From assembly GCF_051055405.1 (NCBI RefSeq), contig NZ_CP167068.1, positions 186,001-250,000 on the forward strand: a stretch of DNA of 64,000 nucleotides, in the 5' to 3' direction. The notes under the pieces are model-generated. The model was not told where the DNA came from. It searched no databases and saw only the letters and a list, made by a program, of their open reading frames with translations. This DNA comes from Pseudolachnospira sp051055405. GTDB lineage: Bacteria > Bacillota > Clostridia > Lachnospirales > Lachnospiraceae. Made by a program: the position numbers and the translations under genes. Below are positions 16,868 through 24,931 of this stretch, one piece after another. Within the stretch, counting starts at the first letter, position 1. Every line of letters begins with the position of its first letter.

Positions 16868-17896
16868 ATGAGTCAGGTGAGAAAGAGAAAGTTAGTTTTT
16901 TATGATGAAGACCGGGAATATGCGGCGCGGTTTGCAGATTATGGCAACCATCGAGAAGGGGCATCTTTTGAGGTGATTCCTTTTACGGAGCATGGGGAGC
17001 TGATACGCTTCCTGATGGAGGAACCGGTGGACCTGGCATTGATTCCGCCGAAGATTTTGGATGAGGAACTGCAAGCGCGGGTAAAGAGCATACTGTTGTT
17101 GACTGAGCAAAAAGAGGGGTCTGCAGGAAATCATACCGCCATCTATAAATATCAGTCCTGCGGGCAGATTATGCGGGAAGTGGAGCGATTGGAAGGAAGG
17201 AGAGAGACGGCGCCGGCGGGAGAGGCATTGCGAGCGACGGGAATCGGGGTATATTCCCCGGTGCACCGTTGCTATAAAACCACTTTTTCCCTTATTTTAG
17301 GCCAGCTTTTGGCGGAAAAGGGCGCGGCTGCCTATCTAAACTTGGAAGAGTACTCTGGTTTTCCTGCCTTGCTGGGAAAGACATATGAGGAGGATTTGTC
17401 GGATTTCCTGTATTTCCGGCGCGTGGGTCAGGAAGAGGGCGGAGTTTTGGGAAGGATGGAATATCTGGGAAAGCTTGCTTACCTTCCGCCAGTCTCCTGT
17501 CCGGCAGATATTCGGGGGGCTTCTGCCGAAGAAGTGACCCAGCTGATTCGAGAGGTCGGAGCAGGGACCTATGACTATCTGGTCATTGATTTTGGCGAGT
17601 CTCTTATCGATCCGGTACCGGCCCTGGAACTTTGTACGACGATCTATATGCCGGTGTGTGAGGACCGTGCTTCCGGCGCGAAAGCGGATGCTTTTGAAAA
17701 TTATTTAAAGCAGATCGGTAAGGGTGAGTTGATTCGTCGGATTCGCCGAATTGTTCTTCCTTACTATTCCTGGCTGGCCGGAGGGTGCGGCGACTATCGG
17801 GGACTGCGGTGGAGCGCTTTTGGAAAATACGTGAAGACAATACTAAGTAGGGAGGAAATGGAATGGAAATCGAGCGAGAGCTGCAGGAAGCTGTGA
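16868..17896 (+). CDS. TadZ/CpaE-like pilus localisation ATPase
   Basis: 342 residues. An atypical receiver-like N-terminal domain (about 8-110) is followed by a MinD/ParA-like domain. The P-loop is degenerate: SPVHRCYKTT (130-139) keeps Lys137 and the TT but lacks the glycines of KGGVGKTT. The strand YLVIDFGESLID (about 237-248) matches Walker B. TadZ proteins place the Tad machine in the cell. The end overlaps cpaF by 34 bp. No strong ribosome site precedes the chosen ATG; the GTG at 16877 is an alternative. Confidence 0.75.
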   Translation: MSQVRKRKLVFYDEDREYAARFADYGNHREGASFEVIPFTEHGELIRFLMEEPVDLALIPPKILDEELQARVKSILLLTEQKEGSAGNHTAIYKYQSCGQIMREVERLEGRRETAPAGEALRATGIGVYSPVHRCYKTTFSLILGQLLAEKGAAAYLNLEEYSGFPALLGKTYEEDLSDFLYFRRVGQEEGGVLGRMEYLGKLAYLPPVSCPADIRGASAEEVTQLIREVGAGTYDYLVIDFGESLIDPVPALELCTTIYMPVCEDRASGAKADAFENYLKQIGKGELIRRIRRIVLPYYSWLAGGCGDYRGLRWSAFGKYVKTILSREEMEWKSSESCRKL

Positions 17897-19053
17897 TGGA
17901 GGCGTTAGATCTTTCAGAGGAAATCAGCGACGAGGAACTTTTGGAGCGGATCGACCGGGTTTTGGTGCGGCAGAGCAAGCAGCGATTTCTTTCCGTGGGG
18001 CAGCGGGCGGCATGCCGAAAACAGATTTTTGATTCTTTCCGACGGTTGGATATTTTGCAGGAGCTGGTGGAGGATGATTCCATTACAGAAATCATGGTAA
18101 ACGGCACGCAGGCTGTATTTCTGGAACGGAGTGGAACCATCTGCTGTTGGAACCGGCGGTTTTCGTCCTCAAAAAAGTTAGAGGATGTCATTCAGCAAAT
18201 CGTAGCTAGGGTGAACCGGGTCGTCAATACTTCCAGCCCTATTGTGGATGCTCGTTTGGAAGATGGCTCCCGTGTACATGCTGTTTTGCCGCCAGTGGCT
18301 CCGGACGGCCCAATTCTTACTATCCGAAAATTTCCCAAGGAACCGATTACCATGGAACAGCTGCTTGCCTGGGGGAGTTTAAGTGAGGCGGCGGCACGCT
18401 TTTTGCAGAACCTGGTGGAGGCAAAATACAATCTTTTCGTCAGCGGAGGCACTGGTTCCGGAAAGACCACGTTTCTCAACGCCCTATCCCAGTTTATTCC
18501 AAAGACGGAACGGGTGATCACCATTGAGGATTCCGCGGAACTGCAGCTTCATGGGATTGCCAATCTAGTTCGCCTGGAGGCAAGATGCGCCAATTTGGAA
18601 GGAGAAAATGAGGTTTCAATTCGGGATTTAATTCGGGCGAGTCTGCGGATGCGCCCGGACCGGATTATCGTAGGAGAGGTGAGAGGGCCGGAGGCTTTGG
18701 ATATGTTGCAGGCCATGAATACTGGTCACGACGGCTCTCTTTCGACCGGCCATGGCAATAGCCCGCGGGACATGATCTCTCGCTTGGAGACCATGATTTT
18801 GATGGGAGGAGAACTCCCCCTTTCTGCGGTACGAGGACAGATTGCCTCGGCCTTAGATATCATGGTCCATCTGGGACGGATGCGGGATGGGAGCAGAAAG
18901 GTTTTGGAGATTGTGGAGGTGATGGAAGGTGAAGGCGGGAATGTTTCCTGGAATCCGCTGTTTTCCTATAGCCGGGAAAAAGGGCGGTTGGAGGACGTCG
19001 GGAAGATCAGAAATAAACAAAAACTGGAAGCCGCCGGATTATCAGAGTTATAG
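17863..19053 (+). CDS. cpaF: Tad pilus assembly ATPase (TadA/CpaF)
   Basis: 396-residue hexameric secretion ATPase that powers pilin extrusion at the cytoplasmic face. N-terminal domain with MVNG (78-81). Walker A GGTGSGKT (195-202, Lys201). Asp-box region ITIEDSAEL. Walker B IIVGEVRG with Glu272. His-box NTGHDGSLSTGHGNS. Length is normal for CpaF. GGGAGG precedes the ATG, which lies inside the end of the tadZ-like gene. Its 3' end overlaps tadB by 125 bp. Confidence 0.95.
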   Translation: MEIERELQEAVMEALDLSEEISDEELLERIDRVLVRQSKQRFLSVGQRAACRKQIFDSFRRLDILQELVEDDSITEIMVNGTQAVFLERSGTICCWNRRFSSSKKLEDVIQQIVARVNRVVNTSSPIVDARLEDGSRVHAVLPPVAPDGPILTIRKFPKEPITMEQLLAWGSLSEAAARFLQNLVEAKYNLFVSGGTGSGKTTFLNALSQFIPKTERVITIEDSAELQLHGIANLVRLEARCANLEGENEVSIRDLIRASLRMRPDRIIVGEVRGPEALDMLQAMNTGHDGSLSTGHGNSPRDMISRLETMILMGGELPLSAVRGQIASALDIMVHLGRMRDGSRKVLEIVEVMEGEGGNVSWNPLFSYSREKGRLEDVGKIRNKQKLEAAGLSEL

Positions 19054-19783
19054 GTTGACCATTCCGGAATTTCTCCTCTTGGCAGGGGAAGGATTGGCTG
19101 CTGCCGCTGGAATTGCTTGGCTCTTTTACCGAAGTCTAATTGCTTTTTTCTTATTTACCCCGCTTGCGATAGGAACCGTGCGGATGGGAAAAAACAAGAA
19201 AAAACGAGCACGACAGGAACGGTTGGCTCACCAGTTTCAAGACAGCCTGATTGCGCTGGCCTCGGCTTTATCTGCGGGATTTTCCGTAGAAAATGCGGTG
19301 GAGGAGGCGCGGAAGGAGATGATTTCCGTATATGGGGAAGAGGGGATGATTGTGCAGGAACTGGGGATGATTGTACGAAAGATTCGAATGAACAGTACGG
19401 TGGAGCAGGCTTTTGCGGAACTGGCAGGACGCAGCGGGCTCGCGGACATCCGTCAGTTGGCGGATGTGTTTTCCATCGCCAAACGGAGCGGAGGCGATCT
19501 GGTGCAGATTTTGACAAGAACAGCGGAAACCTTACGGAGAAAGGTCCAGATGAAAGAGGAAATCCGAACGCTGATGGCAGGAAAGCGGCTGGAACAGAAG
19601 GTGATGTGCGCGATGCCGGCAGCCATGTTATTTTATATTCGTGTCAGCAGTCCTGGTTTTACCGATCCTCTCTATGAGGGCGTGTTTGGGAGAAGCGTAA
19701 TGAGCGGCTGTCTCATGGTGTATGGCCTGGCTGTGTTCTGGGGGGAGCGGATTATCCGCCGGACGCTGGAGGTGGGGATGTGA
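18929..19783 (+). CDS. tadB: Tad inner-membrane platform protein TadB
   Basis: 284 residues from the GTG at 18929, chosen for the GGAGGTGAT site eight bases upstream (18915-18920), although it overlaps cpaF by 125 bp. Helices at about 45-78, then a cytoplasmic T2SSF domain (residues 100-215, with FQDSLIALASALSAGFSVENA), then helices at the C terminus. With the TadC-like protein it forms the membrane base of the pilus machine. The first 40 residues are out-of-frame cpaF sequence and may be poorly conserved. Confidence 0.85.
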   Translation: MKAGMFPGIRCFPIAGKKGGWRTSGRSEINKNWKPPDYQSYRLTIPEFLLLAGEGLAAAAGIAWLFYRSLIAFFLFTPLAIGTVRMGKNKKKRARQERLAHQFQDSLIALASALSAGFSVENAVEEARKEMISVYGEEGMIVQELGMIVRKIRMNSTVEQAFAELAGRSGLADIRQLADVFSIAKRSGGDLVQILTRTAETLRRKVQMKEEIRTLMAGKRLEQKVMCAMPAAMLFYIRVSSPGFTDPLYEGVFGRSVMSGCLMVYGLAVFWGERIIRRTLEVGM

Positions 19784-21135
19784 AAGGCGAGATAGGAACG
19801 AAGATAACGGACATCTATTACCGATGGAAAGATAGACGAGGAAAGCCGGCGATATCAGAGGCCAAAAAGGCCAGGATTCGCGCCGTATACCCGGAAAAAC
19901 TTCCAGAACAGGCTGCAAGAGAATTGGATGCAAGGCGTCTCATGGCAGGATCCCTTTGCTTTTTATTGGCTGGCGTGCTGTCTTTGCTTTGCGGTATTTT
20001 CTCGGAACCTCAGGTGGAAACCTGTTTGGCGCGTCCGGAGGGGGAGATAAGCCAGGACGTCGTCGATCTGGAACTTACAGGAAGCGGCGGTTCCTTTCCG
20101 GTACAGGTGAAAGTGACGGGGCGCCGTTATAGCGACGCGGAGCTGGAACAATTGTTTCAAACAGCGGAGGAGGAAGCTAGGAAACAGGTTTTGGGAGAAA
20201 ATTCCTCTTTGGACGCCGTGTGGGGAAAGCTGAACTTTCGGACAGAGAGTTCGATAGAGGGCATGCGGGTCAGTTGGAGCCCCCAGGAAACCTGCCTGGT
20301 GGACACGAACGGGGAGATTACCACGGAAGTGGTATTTGGAGAGGGGAAAGCTACCAAATTGGATCTCACGCTCCGGTATGAAGCGGAAAACAGGGCTCCC
20401 GTCAAACGTGTGATAGAGGTTCCGATTGTATTGGTAGAACCGTCAAAAACGCCGGAAGAAGCATTCCAGGAGCGAGTGGAGGCATCCCTCCGGCAAGCGG
20501 ACCGGGAAGGACGGGAGACGGATATTTTGAACCTGCCGGAAGAGATCAACGGAGAGCCGGTTACTTTTTACCGAGCGGAAACTGGCGGGAAGCCAGGGAC
20601 AGTTCTGATCTTGGGAATCCTAGCGGGAATCGCTGTGCTGTATTGGGAGGAACAGAAATTAAAGGAGGCATATGTTCGCCGAAACCGTGAATTGGCGTTG
20701 GACTATGGAGAGTTGGTAGGAAAATTAAATGTGCTGATCGGGGCGGGACTTCCCGTCCGGCGTACCTGGGAACGGATTGTGAAGGAAGCGGAGCAAAAAG
20801 CGGGAAAGAAGCATTATCTCTATGAGGAGATGGCATTGACGCTTCATGCTATGGAACAGGGGATTAGTGAAGATCAGGCATACCGGGAGTTTGGCAAACG
20901 GTGTGGGCTGCCTCCCTATCTTCGTTTGGGAAGCTTGCTGGAAGCCAATGGAACAAAGGGAACAAAAGGATTGACCGGACTTTTGGAAAAGGAGGCTGCC
21001 GACGCTTTTTTAGAACGGCTGCAATTGGCCAGAAAGCAAGGGGAAGAGGTAAACGCAAAGCTATTGCTGCCGATGTTGCTTTTGTTTGCGTTGGTGTTAA
21101 TCCTGCTGATGGTTCCAGCATTTCTCGCCTTTTAA
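19780..21135 (+). CDS. TadC-like platform protein with large extracytoplasmic insertion
   Basis: 451 residues, GTG start overlapping the tadB stop (GTGA), with GGAGGTGGGG upstream. Helix 1 at 54-74 is followed by about 195 polar residues that should lie outside the membrane (76-268). Helix 2 at 272-289 leads into a T2SSF-type cytoplasmic domain (290-425; LNVLIGAGLPVRRTWERI), and a last helix spans 427-450. Ordinary TadC proteins are near 300 residues and lack the insert. The insert may be a periplasm-like adaptor specific to Gram-positive Tad machines (inference). Confidence 0.75.
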   Translation: MKGEIGTKITDIYYRWKDRRGKPAISEAKKARIRAVYPEKLPEQAARELDARRLMAGSLCFLLAGVLSLLCGIFSEPQVETCLARPEGEISQDVVDLELTGSGGSFPVQVKVTGRRYSDAELEQLFQTAEEEARKQVLGENSSLDAVWGKLNFRTESSIEGMRVSWSPQETCLVDTNGEITTEVVFGEGKATKLDLTLRYEAENRAPVKRVIEVPIVLVEPSKTPEEAFQERVEASLRQADREGRETDILNLPEEINGEPVTFYRAETGGKPGTVLILGILAGIAVLYWEEQKLKEAYVRRNRELALDYGELVGKLNVLIGAGLPVRRTWERIVKEAEQKAGKKHYLYEEMALTLHAMEQGISEDQAYREFGKRCGLPPYLRLGSLLEANGTKGTKGLTGLLEKEAADAFLERLQLARKQGEEVNAKLLLPMLLLFALVLILLMVPAFLAF

Positions 21136-21138
21136 GCA

Positions 21139-21320
21139 CATACCCCGATCGAGAAGCGATCGGGGGGCCCGTCCGGCAGTGACATCAGAGATTTGCCTCT
21201 GGCAAATCTACAAATCATACCCCGATCGAGAAGCGATCGGGGGGCTCGTCCGGCAGGACATCAGAGATTTGCCTCTGGCAAATCTACTAATCATAGGCCT
21301 GTCCGGCAGCGACAAATCTA
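21139..21320 (+). repeat. 2.4 tandem units with two hairpins each
   Basis: Two nearly identical units start at 21139 and 21216 (77 and 76 bp); a third, truncated unit starts at 21292. Each full unit holds a perfect hairpin CCCCGATCG-AGAAG-CGATCGGGG (first copy 21143-21165) and a second one, AGATTTGCC-TCT-GGCAAATCT (21189-21209). The array fills the gap between the TadC-like gene and the Flp pilin gene, where an mRNA processing or stabilising element would be expected. No poly-U runs follow, so these are not standard terminators. Confidence 0.85.
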
Positions 21321-21347
21321 AAAGATATAATATGAGGAGGAAAACAA

Positions 21348-21524
21348 ATGGAGTACACGGTAAGAGATTTTTTACAGGATGAGGAAGGCGTTGGCGTTGT
21401 GGAGATTTTGTTGATTTTAGTGGTATTGATCGCCCTGGTTTTAATTTTTAAAACAGAAATAACCGACCTAGTCGACAGTATTTTTAGCAATATCTCACGA
21501 AAGTCCCAGAAAATCTATCGTTAG
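21348..21524 (+). CDS. flp: Flp-type major pilin
   Basis: 58 residues. Class III prepilin leader: MEYTVRDFLQDEEG, cleavage after Gly14, then VGVVE with Glu at +5 and a 17-residue hydrophobic stretch. This is the hallmark of Flp pilins processed by the A24 peptidases of this locus. The mature protein would be about 44 residues. AGGAGG lies eight bases before the ATG. It follows the hairpin repeat array and precedes the DUF5702-type gene by 9 bp. Confidence 0.88.
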   Translation: MEYTVRDFLQDEEGVGVVEILLILVVLIALVLIFKTEITDLVDSIFSNISRKSQKIYR

Positions 21525-21533
21525 GAGCAAACG

Positions 21534-23039
21534 ATGAAACGAAGTGGTCAAATCACAGTTTTTCTTTGTTTGATCCTGATAGTAATCCTTTCACTTTTTT
21601 GTGCCTGTCTGGAATCTGCCCGTGGGGCAGGTTTACAGTACCGGCTTCGCCTTATAGCAGATTCTTCCCTGCAATCGGTGTTTGCCGGATATGATCGAAT
21701 TCTTTGGGAGAAATATCAGCTTCTTTTTTGCCCGGCTGGCGACCGGGCCGGAAGCAGGATTCGGGAAGAAATGCTGCGGTTTGCCCAAAACGCCGTCGAA
21801 GATCCAGCCGGTCCTTCCGGACTGGACTGGACGGCGCCGGAGGTAAAGGATATTCAAATTTCAGATTTGATCTTTGCCACAGATCAAAATGGAGCGGTAT
21901 TTGAAAAGGCAGTGCTGGATTATATGAAGGCGGGAGCGGTTCCTATTTTGTATGGGGAATTACAGAAAATTCTGGGAGATGGAGACGAGTTTGTGAGTAC
22001 GGCTGTCCGCGAGAGCGAGATAAAAGGCAAATTTTCCTTTGAAGAGGTGGAACAGAAGTATGACACCTGGAAAAAGGAGGTAAATAAGCAAATAAAAGAA
22101 GTTGGCCAGCCAGAGACAAACGGAGAAACGGCGATTCCCCAGGAAAATGTGGTTGACGCGGTAAAACAGTTGATTTCTTCCGGAGTTTTGCCCCTTGTTG
22201 TGGAAAACCCAGAGCAAATTTCAAAGGAAACAGTGGAATGGTCCCTTCGGCCTTCTCAGTTAGAGGGAAAAGCGGAGGGAAGAAGTCGCCGTGATGATTC
22301 GGATGGGGGCCGGGCATCTAATTTAACAGATATCCTTCTATTTGACGAATATTTGCTGCGTTTTTTTGATTGCTATACGTCGAGGCAGGAAAAGGAGGAT
22401 TTTACCTGTCAGTTGGAGTATGTCATTGCAGGGCGGGAGAGCGACTGGGAAAATCTAAGTGAGGTGATTGACCGGCTGCTATGGATTCGTGAAGCCTTAA
22501 ATTTGAGCTATCTAATTTCCGATCCTGCCAGCCGGGAAGCCGCTGCCGCCGCTGCCACGGCTTTGGCCGGGTGGACAGGAATTCCTTTTTTGATAACGGG
22601 GCTTCGCGGCCTGATTCTTGCAGCCTGGGCGTATGGGGAAGCGTTGGCTGATCTACAGACATTGCTTGCTGGAGGAAACGTCCCTTTGCGAAAGGATAAG
22701 ACGAGCTGGCGGACCAGCTTACATGGGTTGGTGCAGTGGGAGGAACATGGCGGGAGACAGGAAGAAGAAAAAGGGGAAGGGCTTTCCTATGAAGACTATC
22801 TGCGGCTTCTTCTCTTTTCGATCAGGCAGGAAGAAAAATGTTATCGTGCTATGGATGTTATCCAGTTTTCAATGGAAAATCTTTCTCCGGGCTTTCGGTT
22901 GGACTGCTGCGCCATTTCCTGCAAAGCATCCCTTTTATCAGAAACAGGCTATCGTTTCTGGACATTTCCTGTCTTTGCATCCATGGGCCACTGGGGTGGT
23001 TTTTATGCGTTAGAAGCAGAGACGGAATTTCATTATTGA
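21534..23039 (+). CDS. DUF5702/TadG-like Tad-locus protein
   Basis: 501 residues. A short N-terminal helix (residues 6-25, GQITVFLCLILIVILSLFCA) is followed by a long exported region with charged linker (about 230-260) and a hydrophobic segment near 335-365. The GQITVFLCLIL start is typical of TadG/DUF5702 proteins found in clostridial Tad loci; it may be a minor pilin or pseudopilin-like component. Function not established. In operon, 9 bp after flp. Confidence 0.7.
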   Translation: MKRSGQITVFLCLILIVILSLFCACLESARGAGLQYRLRLIADSSLQSVFAGYDRILWEKYQLLFCPAGDRAGSRIREEMLRFAQNAVEDPAGPSGLDWTAPEVKDIQISDLIFATDQNGAVFEKAVLDYMKAGAVPILYGELQKILGDGDEFVSTAVRESEIKGKFSFEEVEQKYDTWKKEVNKQIKEVGQPETNGETAIPQENVVDAVKQLISSGVLPLVVENPEQISKETVEWSLRPSQLEGKAEGRSRRDDSDGGRASNLTDILLFDEYLLRFFDCYTSRQEKEDFTCQLEYVIAGRESDWENLSEVIDRLLWIREALNLSYLISDPASREAAAAAATALAGWTGIPFLITGLRGLILAAWAYGEALADLQTLLAGGNVPLRKDKTSWRTSLHGLVQWEEHGGRQEEEKGEGLSYEDYLRLLLFSIRQEEKCYRAMDVIQFSMENLSPGFRLDCCAISCKASLLSETGYRFWTFPVFASMGHWGGFYALEAETEFHY

Positions 23040-23058
23040 GGAAAGGAGGCGCCTTCTG

Positions 23059-24030
23059 ATGTCTTCCCTACAGGACAAGACTTTTTCAGTTAAAAGAAAG
23101 GAGCAGAAGAGAAAACTCACAATAAATTCCCCAAGACCACAAAATAAAATTGCATGTGTCTTTGCAGGGAAGATATCAGAGGGCGTCTTATCCGCCAGTC
23201 TAACCATAGAAGCAGCCCTTGTCATCACCATGTTTCTACTGGTGGCAACTTGTTTTTTGGGGATATATCCGGCAATACAGATTGGATTGGAAATTCAAGC
23301 TGCGGTAGAAACCGTGGGGGAAGAAATGGCAGTGGCTATTGGCGTGGCCCGGTCGGTTACGGGGTCTGAGATCGATACCGAATCCTTAGCGATGGGACCG
23401 GTGGGGGAATGGATGATAGAGGATTTGACACTGGCTGGGTTACAAGAGCGTGTGATCAATGAGGTTGGTCGGGAGCGATTGGAGAATTCCTGTGTATGTG
23501 AAGGGGCGGGAGGCTTGTCGTTTTTGGGAAGCTCTTGGACGAAAGAGGGAGATCAGATTAAAATTCGGGTTTCTTACCGGGTTCGTCTTCCTTTTTCTTT
23601 TGGCGGGCTGGCGGAGTTTTTTGTCATCCAAAGAAGCTGCCGACGCGCATGGACGGGAACCCTTGCGGAAACATCTGGGGGAGGGAAAGAAGATGCTTTG
23701 GCCTATGTGACGGAAAACGGTTCGGTATACCATTGTTCCATGGACTGCACCTATTTGAATCTTTCGATTTCGGAACTCTCTTTTGATACCATAGGAGGCA
23801 GAAGGAATCAGGGAGGCGGAAAATATAAGCCTTGTGAACGCTGTGCGAAATATTCAGGTAGTCCAGTGATCGTCTGGATTACCCGTGAGGGAAATCGGTA
23901 TCACACGGACCGGGCATGCGGAGGCTTAAAGAGAAGCGTGCGGACTATTTCAAAAACGGAGGCGGAAGTTCCTCCGTGCAGTCGGTGCTGCGCGGAAGAA
24001 GGAGAAAAAAGACGAGGAGCGTTCCCTTGA
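23059..24030 (+). CDS. TadE-like pseudopilin with two C-terminal Cys motifs
   Basis: 323 residues. The LSASLTIEAALVITMFLL stretch (44-61) is a TadE-type segment with a Glu five positions into the mature part. An extracytoplasmic domain follows. The C terminus has two copies of a Y-H-x(3-4)-C-x(20-30)-C-x2-C motif: Tyr224-His225, Cys230, Cys259 and Cys262; then Tyr281-His282, Cys287, Cys307 and Cys310. These look like paired metal-binding or disulfide modules, related in pattern to Ada-type Zn sites. I do not know an assigned role. AAGGAGG precedes the ATG. Confidence 0.7.
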   Translation: MSSLQDKTFSVKRKEQKRKLTINSPRPQNKIACVFAGKISEGVLSASLTIEAALVITMFLLVATCFLGIYPAIQIGLEIQAAVETVGEEMAVAIGVARSVTGSEIDTESLAMGPVGEWMIEDLTLAGLQERVINEVGRERLENSCVCEGAGGLSFLGSSWTKEGDQIKIRVSYRVRLPFSFGGLAEFFVIQRSCRRAWTGTLAETSGGGKEDALAYVTENGSVYHCSMDCTYLNLSISELSFDTIGGRRNQGGGKYKPCERCAKYSGSPVIVWITREGNRYHTDRACGGLKRSVRTISKTEAEVPPCSRCCAEEGEKRRGAFP

Positions 24031-24078
24031 TAAAGGGGTACATGCCCTTGCCAATGGAAGGTAAGAGGAGAGATATCG

Positions 24079-24504
24079 ATGAAACAATGGATTGCCTGGG
24101 GGATTTTGAGCATATTTGCCTGGAAAGATTTTCGGGCAAAGGAGCTGCCATTTCCTTGGTTGCTGGCGGCTTTTCTTTTGGGGGCGGTAAATTTTTTCTT
24201 TAGTGATGACGGAACTTTTCTTTCTGCGATCCAGTGTCTTTTGACCGGATGCTTGGTTCTTTTGCTTAGCCGGGCCAGCAGGGAGGCGATTGGGAGCGGC
24301 GACGGCTGGGTTTTGATGGATATCGGATGGTTCCTTGGTGGTGCAGAAACCTTTGCGCTTTTTCTTTGCGGATTGTTTCTGGCGTCGGTGTGGTCGGCTG
24401 TTTGGTTGTTATCTGGGAAAGGCGGGCGAAAGAAAAGTTTTGCTTTTGTCCCGTTTCTTTGGATAGCAGAAACGGGATTACTGTTAGGAGGCGGTTGTTT
24501 GTGA
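24079..24504 (+). CDS. Second, short A24 prepilin peptidase
   Basis: 141 residues, about five hydrophobic helices. Catalytic Asp17 (WKDFRAKELP) and Asp75 (GSGDGW) are retained. Shorter than the copy at 16310, and the basic residues around the second Asp differ (GSGDGW against GAGDGK). It may process the TadE-like proteins encoded on either side instead of Flp (inference). AGAGGAGA precedes the ATG. Its stop overlaps the next gene (GTGA). Confidence 0.75.
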   Translation: MKQWIAWGILSIFAWKDFRAKELPFPWLLAAFLLGAVNFFFSDDGTFLSAIQCLLTGCLVLLLSRASREAIGSGDGWVLMDIGWFLGGAETFALFLCGLFLASVWSAVWLLSGKGGRKKSFAFVPFLWIAETGLLLGGGCL

Positions 24505-24926
24505 ATCAGCGGGGTTTTCTAAAGCGGGTGTTTGTTCAAAATCGACAGGGAAGTGTGACAGTAGAAGCTGCTTTTGTCATGCCGCTGGTATTAGGCGTAA
24601 TCTTTTTTGTGATAACATTTAGCTTATGGCTGCGGGATCAGACCATGGCAGCAGCGTTTACCCTGGAAAGTGTTCAATGGACCAGAAGAGAGGAGCCAAG
24701 CACTGTATCCAGCTGGTTAAACCAGGAAATGGAGCAGTTGATTTGGGCTGTGCCGGAAGATACTTGTCTTAAGAAGGAAGCGGATCTTACCTGGGCGTCG
24801 ACAAAAGGAGAGCAAACGATCTTTGGGAGTTCAAAGATTGGGGCATTTCAGGTGGAGGCACAGCGCAGAGAGTTGTATCCGGTCCAGCTTTTGCGGATGA
24901 GCCGTAGGCTTATGGAATGGAGGTGA
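24501..24926 (+). CDS. TadE-like minor pilin
   Basis: 141 residues from the GTG at 24501 (AGGAGG nine bases upstream, 4-bp overlap with the peptidase gene). Residues 16-24 (QGSVTVEAA) form a perfect class III cleavage site: Gly, then SVTVE with Glu at +5, followed by a hydrophobic helix to about residue 45. The rest is an exported domain of about 95 residues. TadE-family pseudopilins are needed for Tad pilus assembly. Confidence 0.82.
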   Translation: MNQRGFLKRVFVQNRQGSVTVEAAFVMPLVLGVIFFVITFSLWLRDQTMAAAFTLESVQWTRREEPSTVSSWLNQEMEQLIWAVPEDTCLKKEADLTWASTKGEQTIFGSSKIGAFQVEAQRRELYPVQLLRMSRRLMEWR

Positions 24927-24931
24927 GAGGG

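Noticed and set aside
16868..17896. Pseudogene call for the TadZ-like protein because of its broken P-loop
   Set aside because: The frame is complete, and as I recall this degenerate loop recurs in Tad localisation proteins of related bacteria.
21139..21320. CRISPR array
   Set aside because: Only two full units, no unique spacers, and hairpins fill the whole unit.
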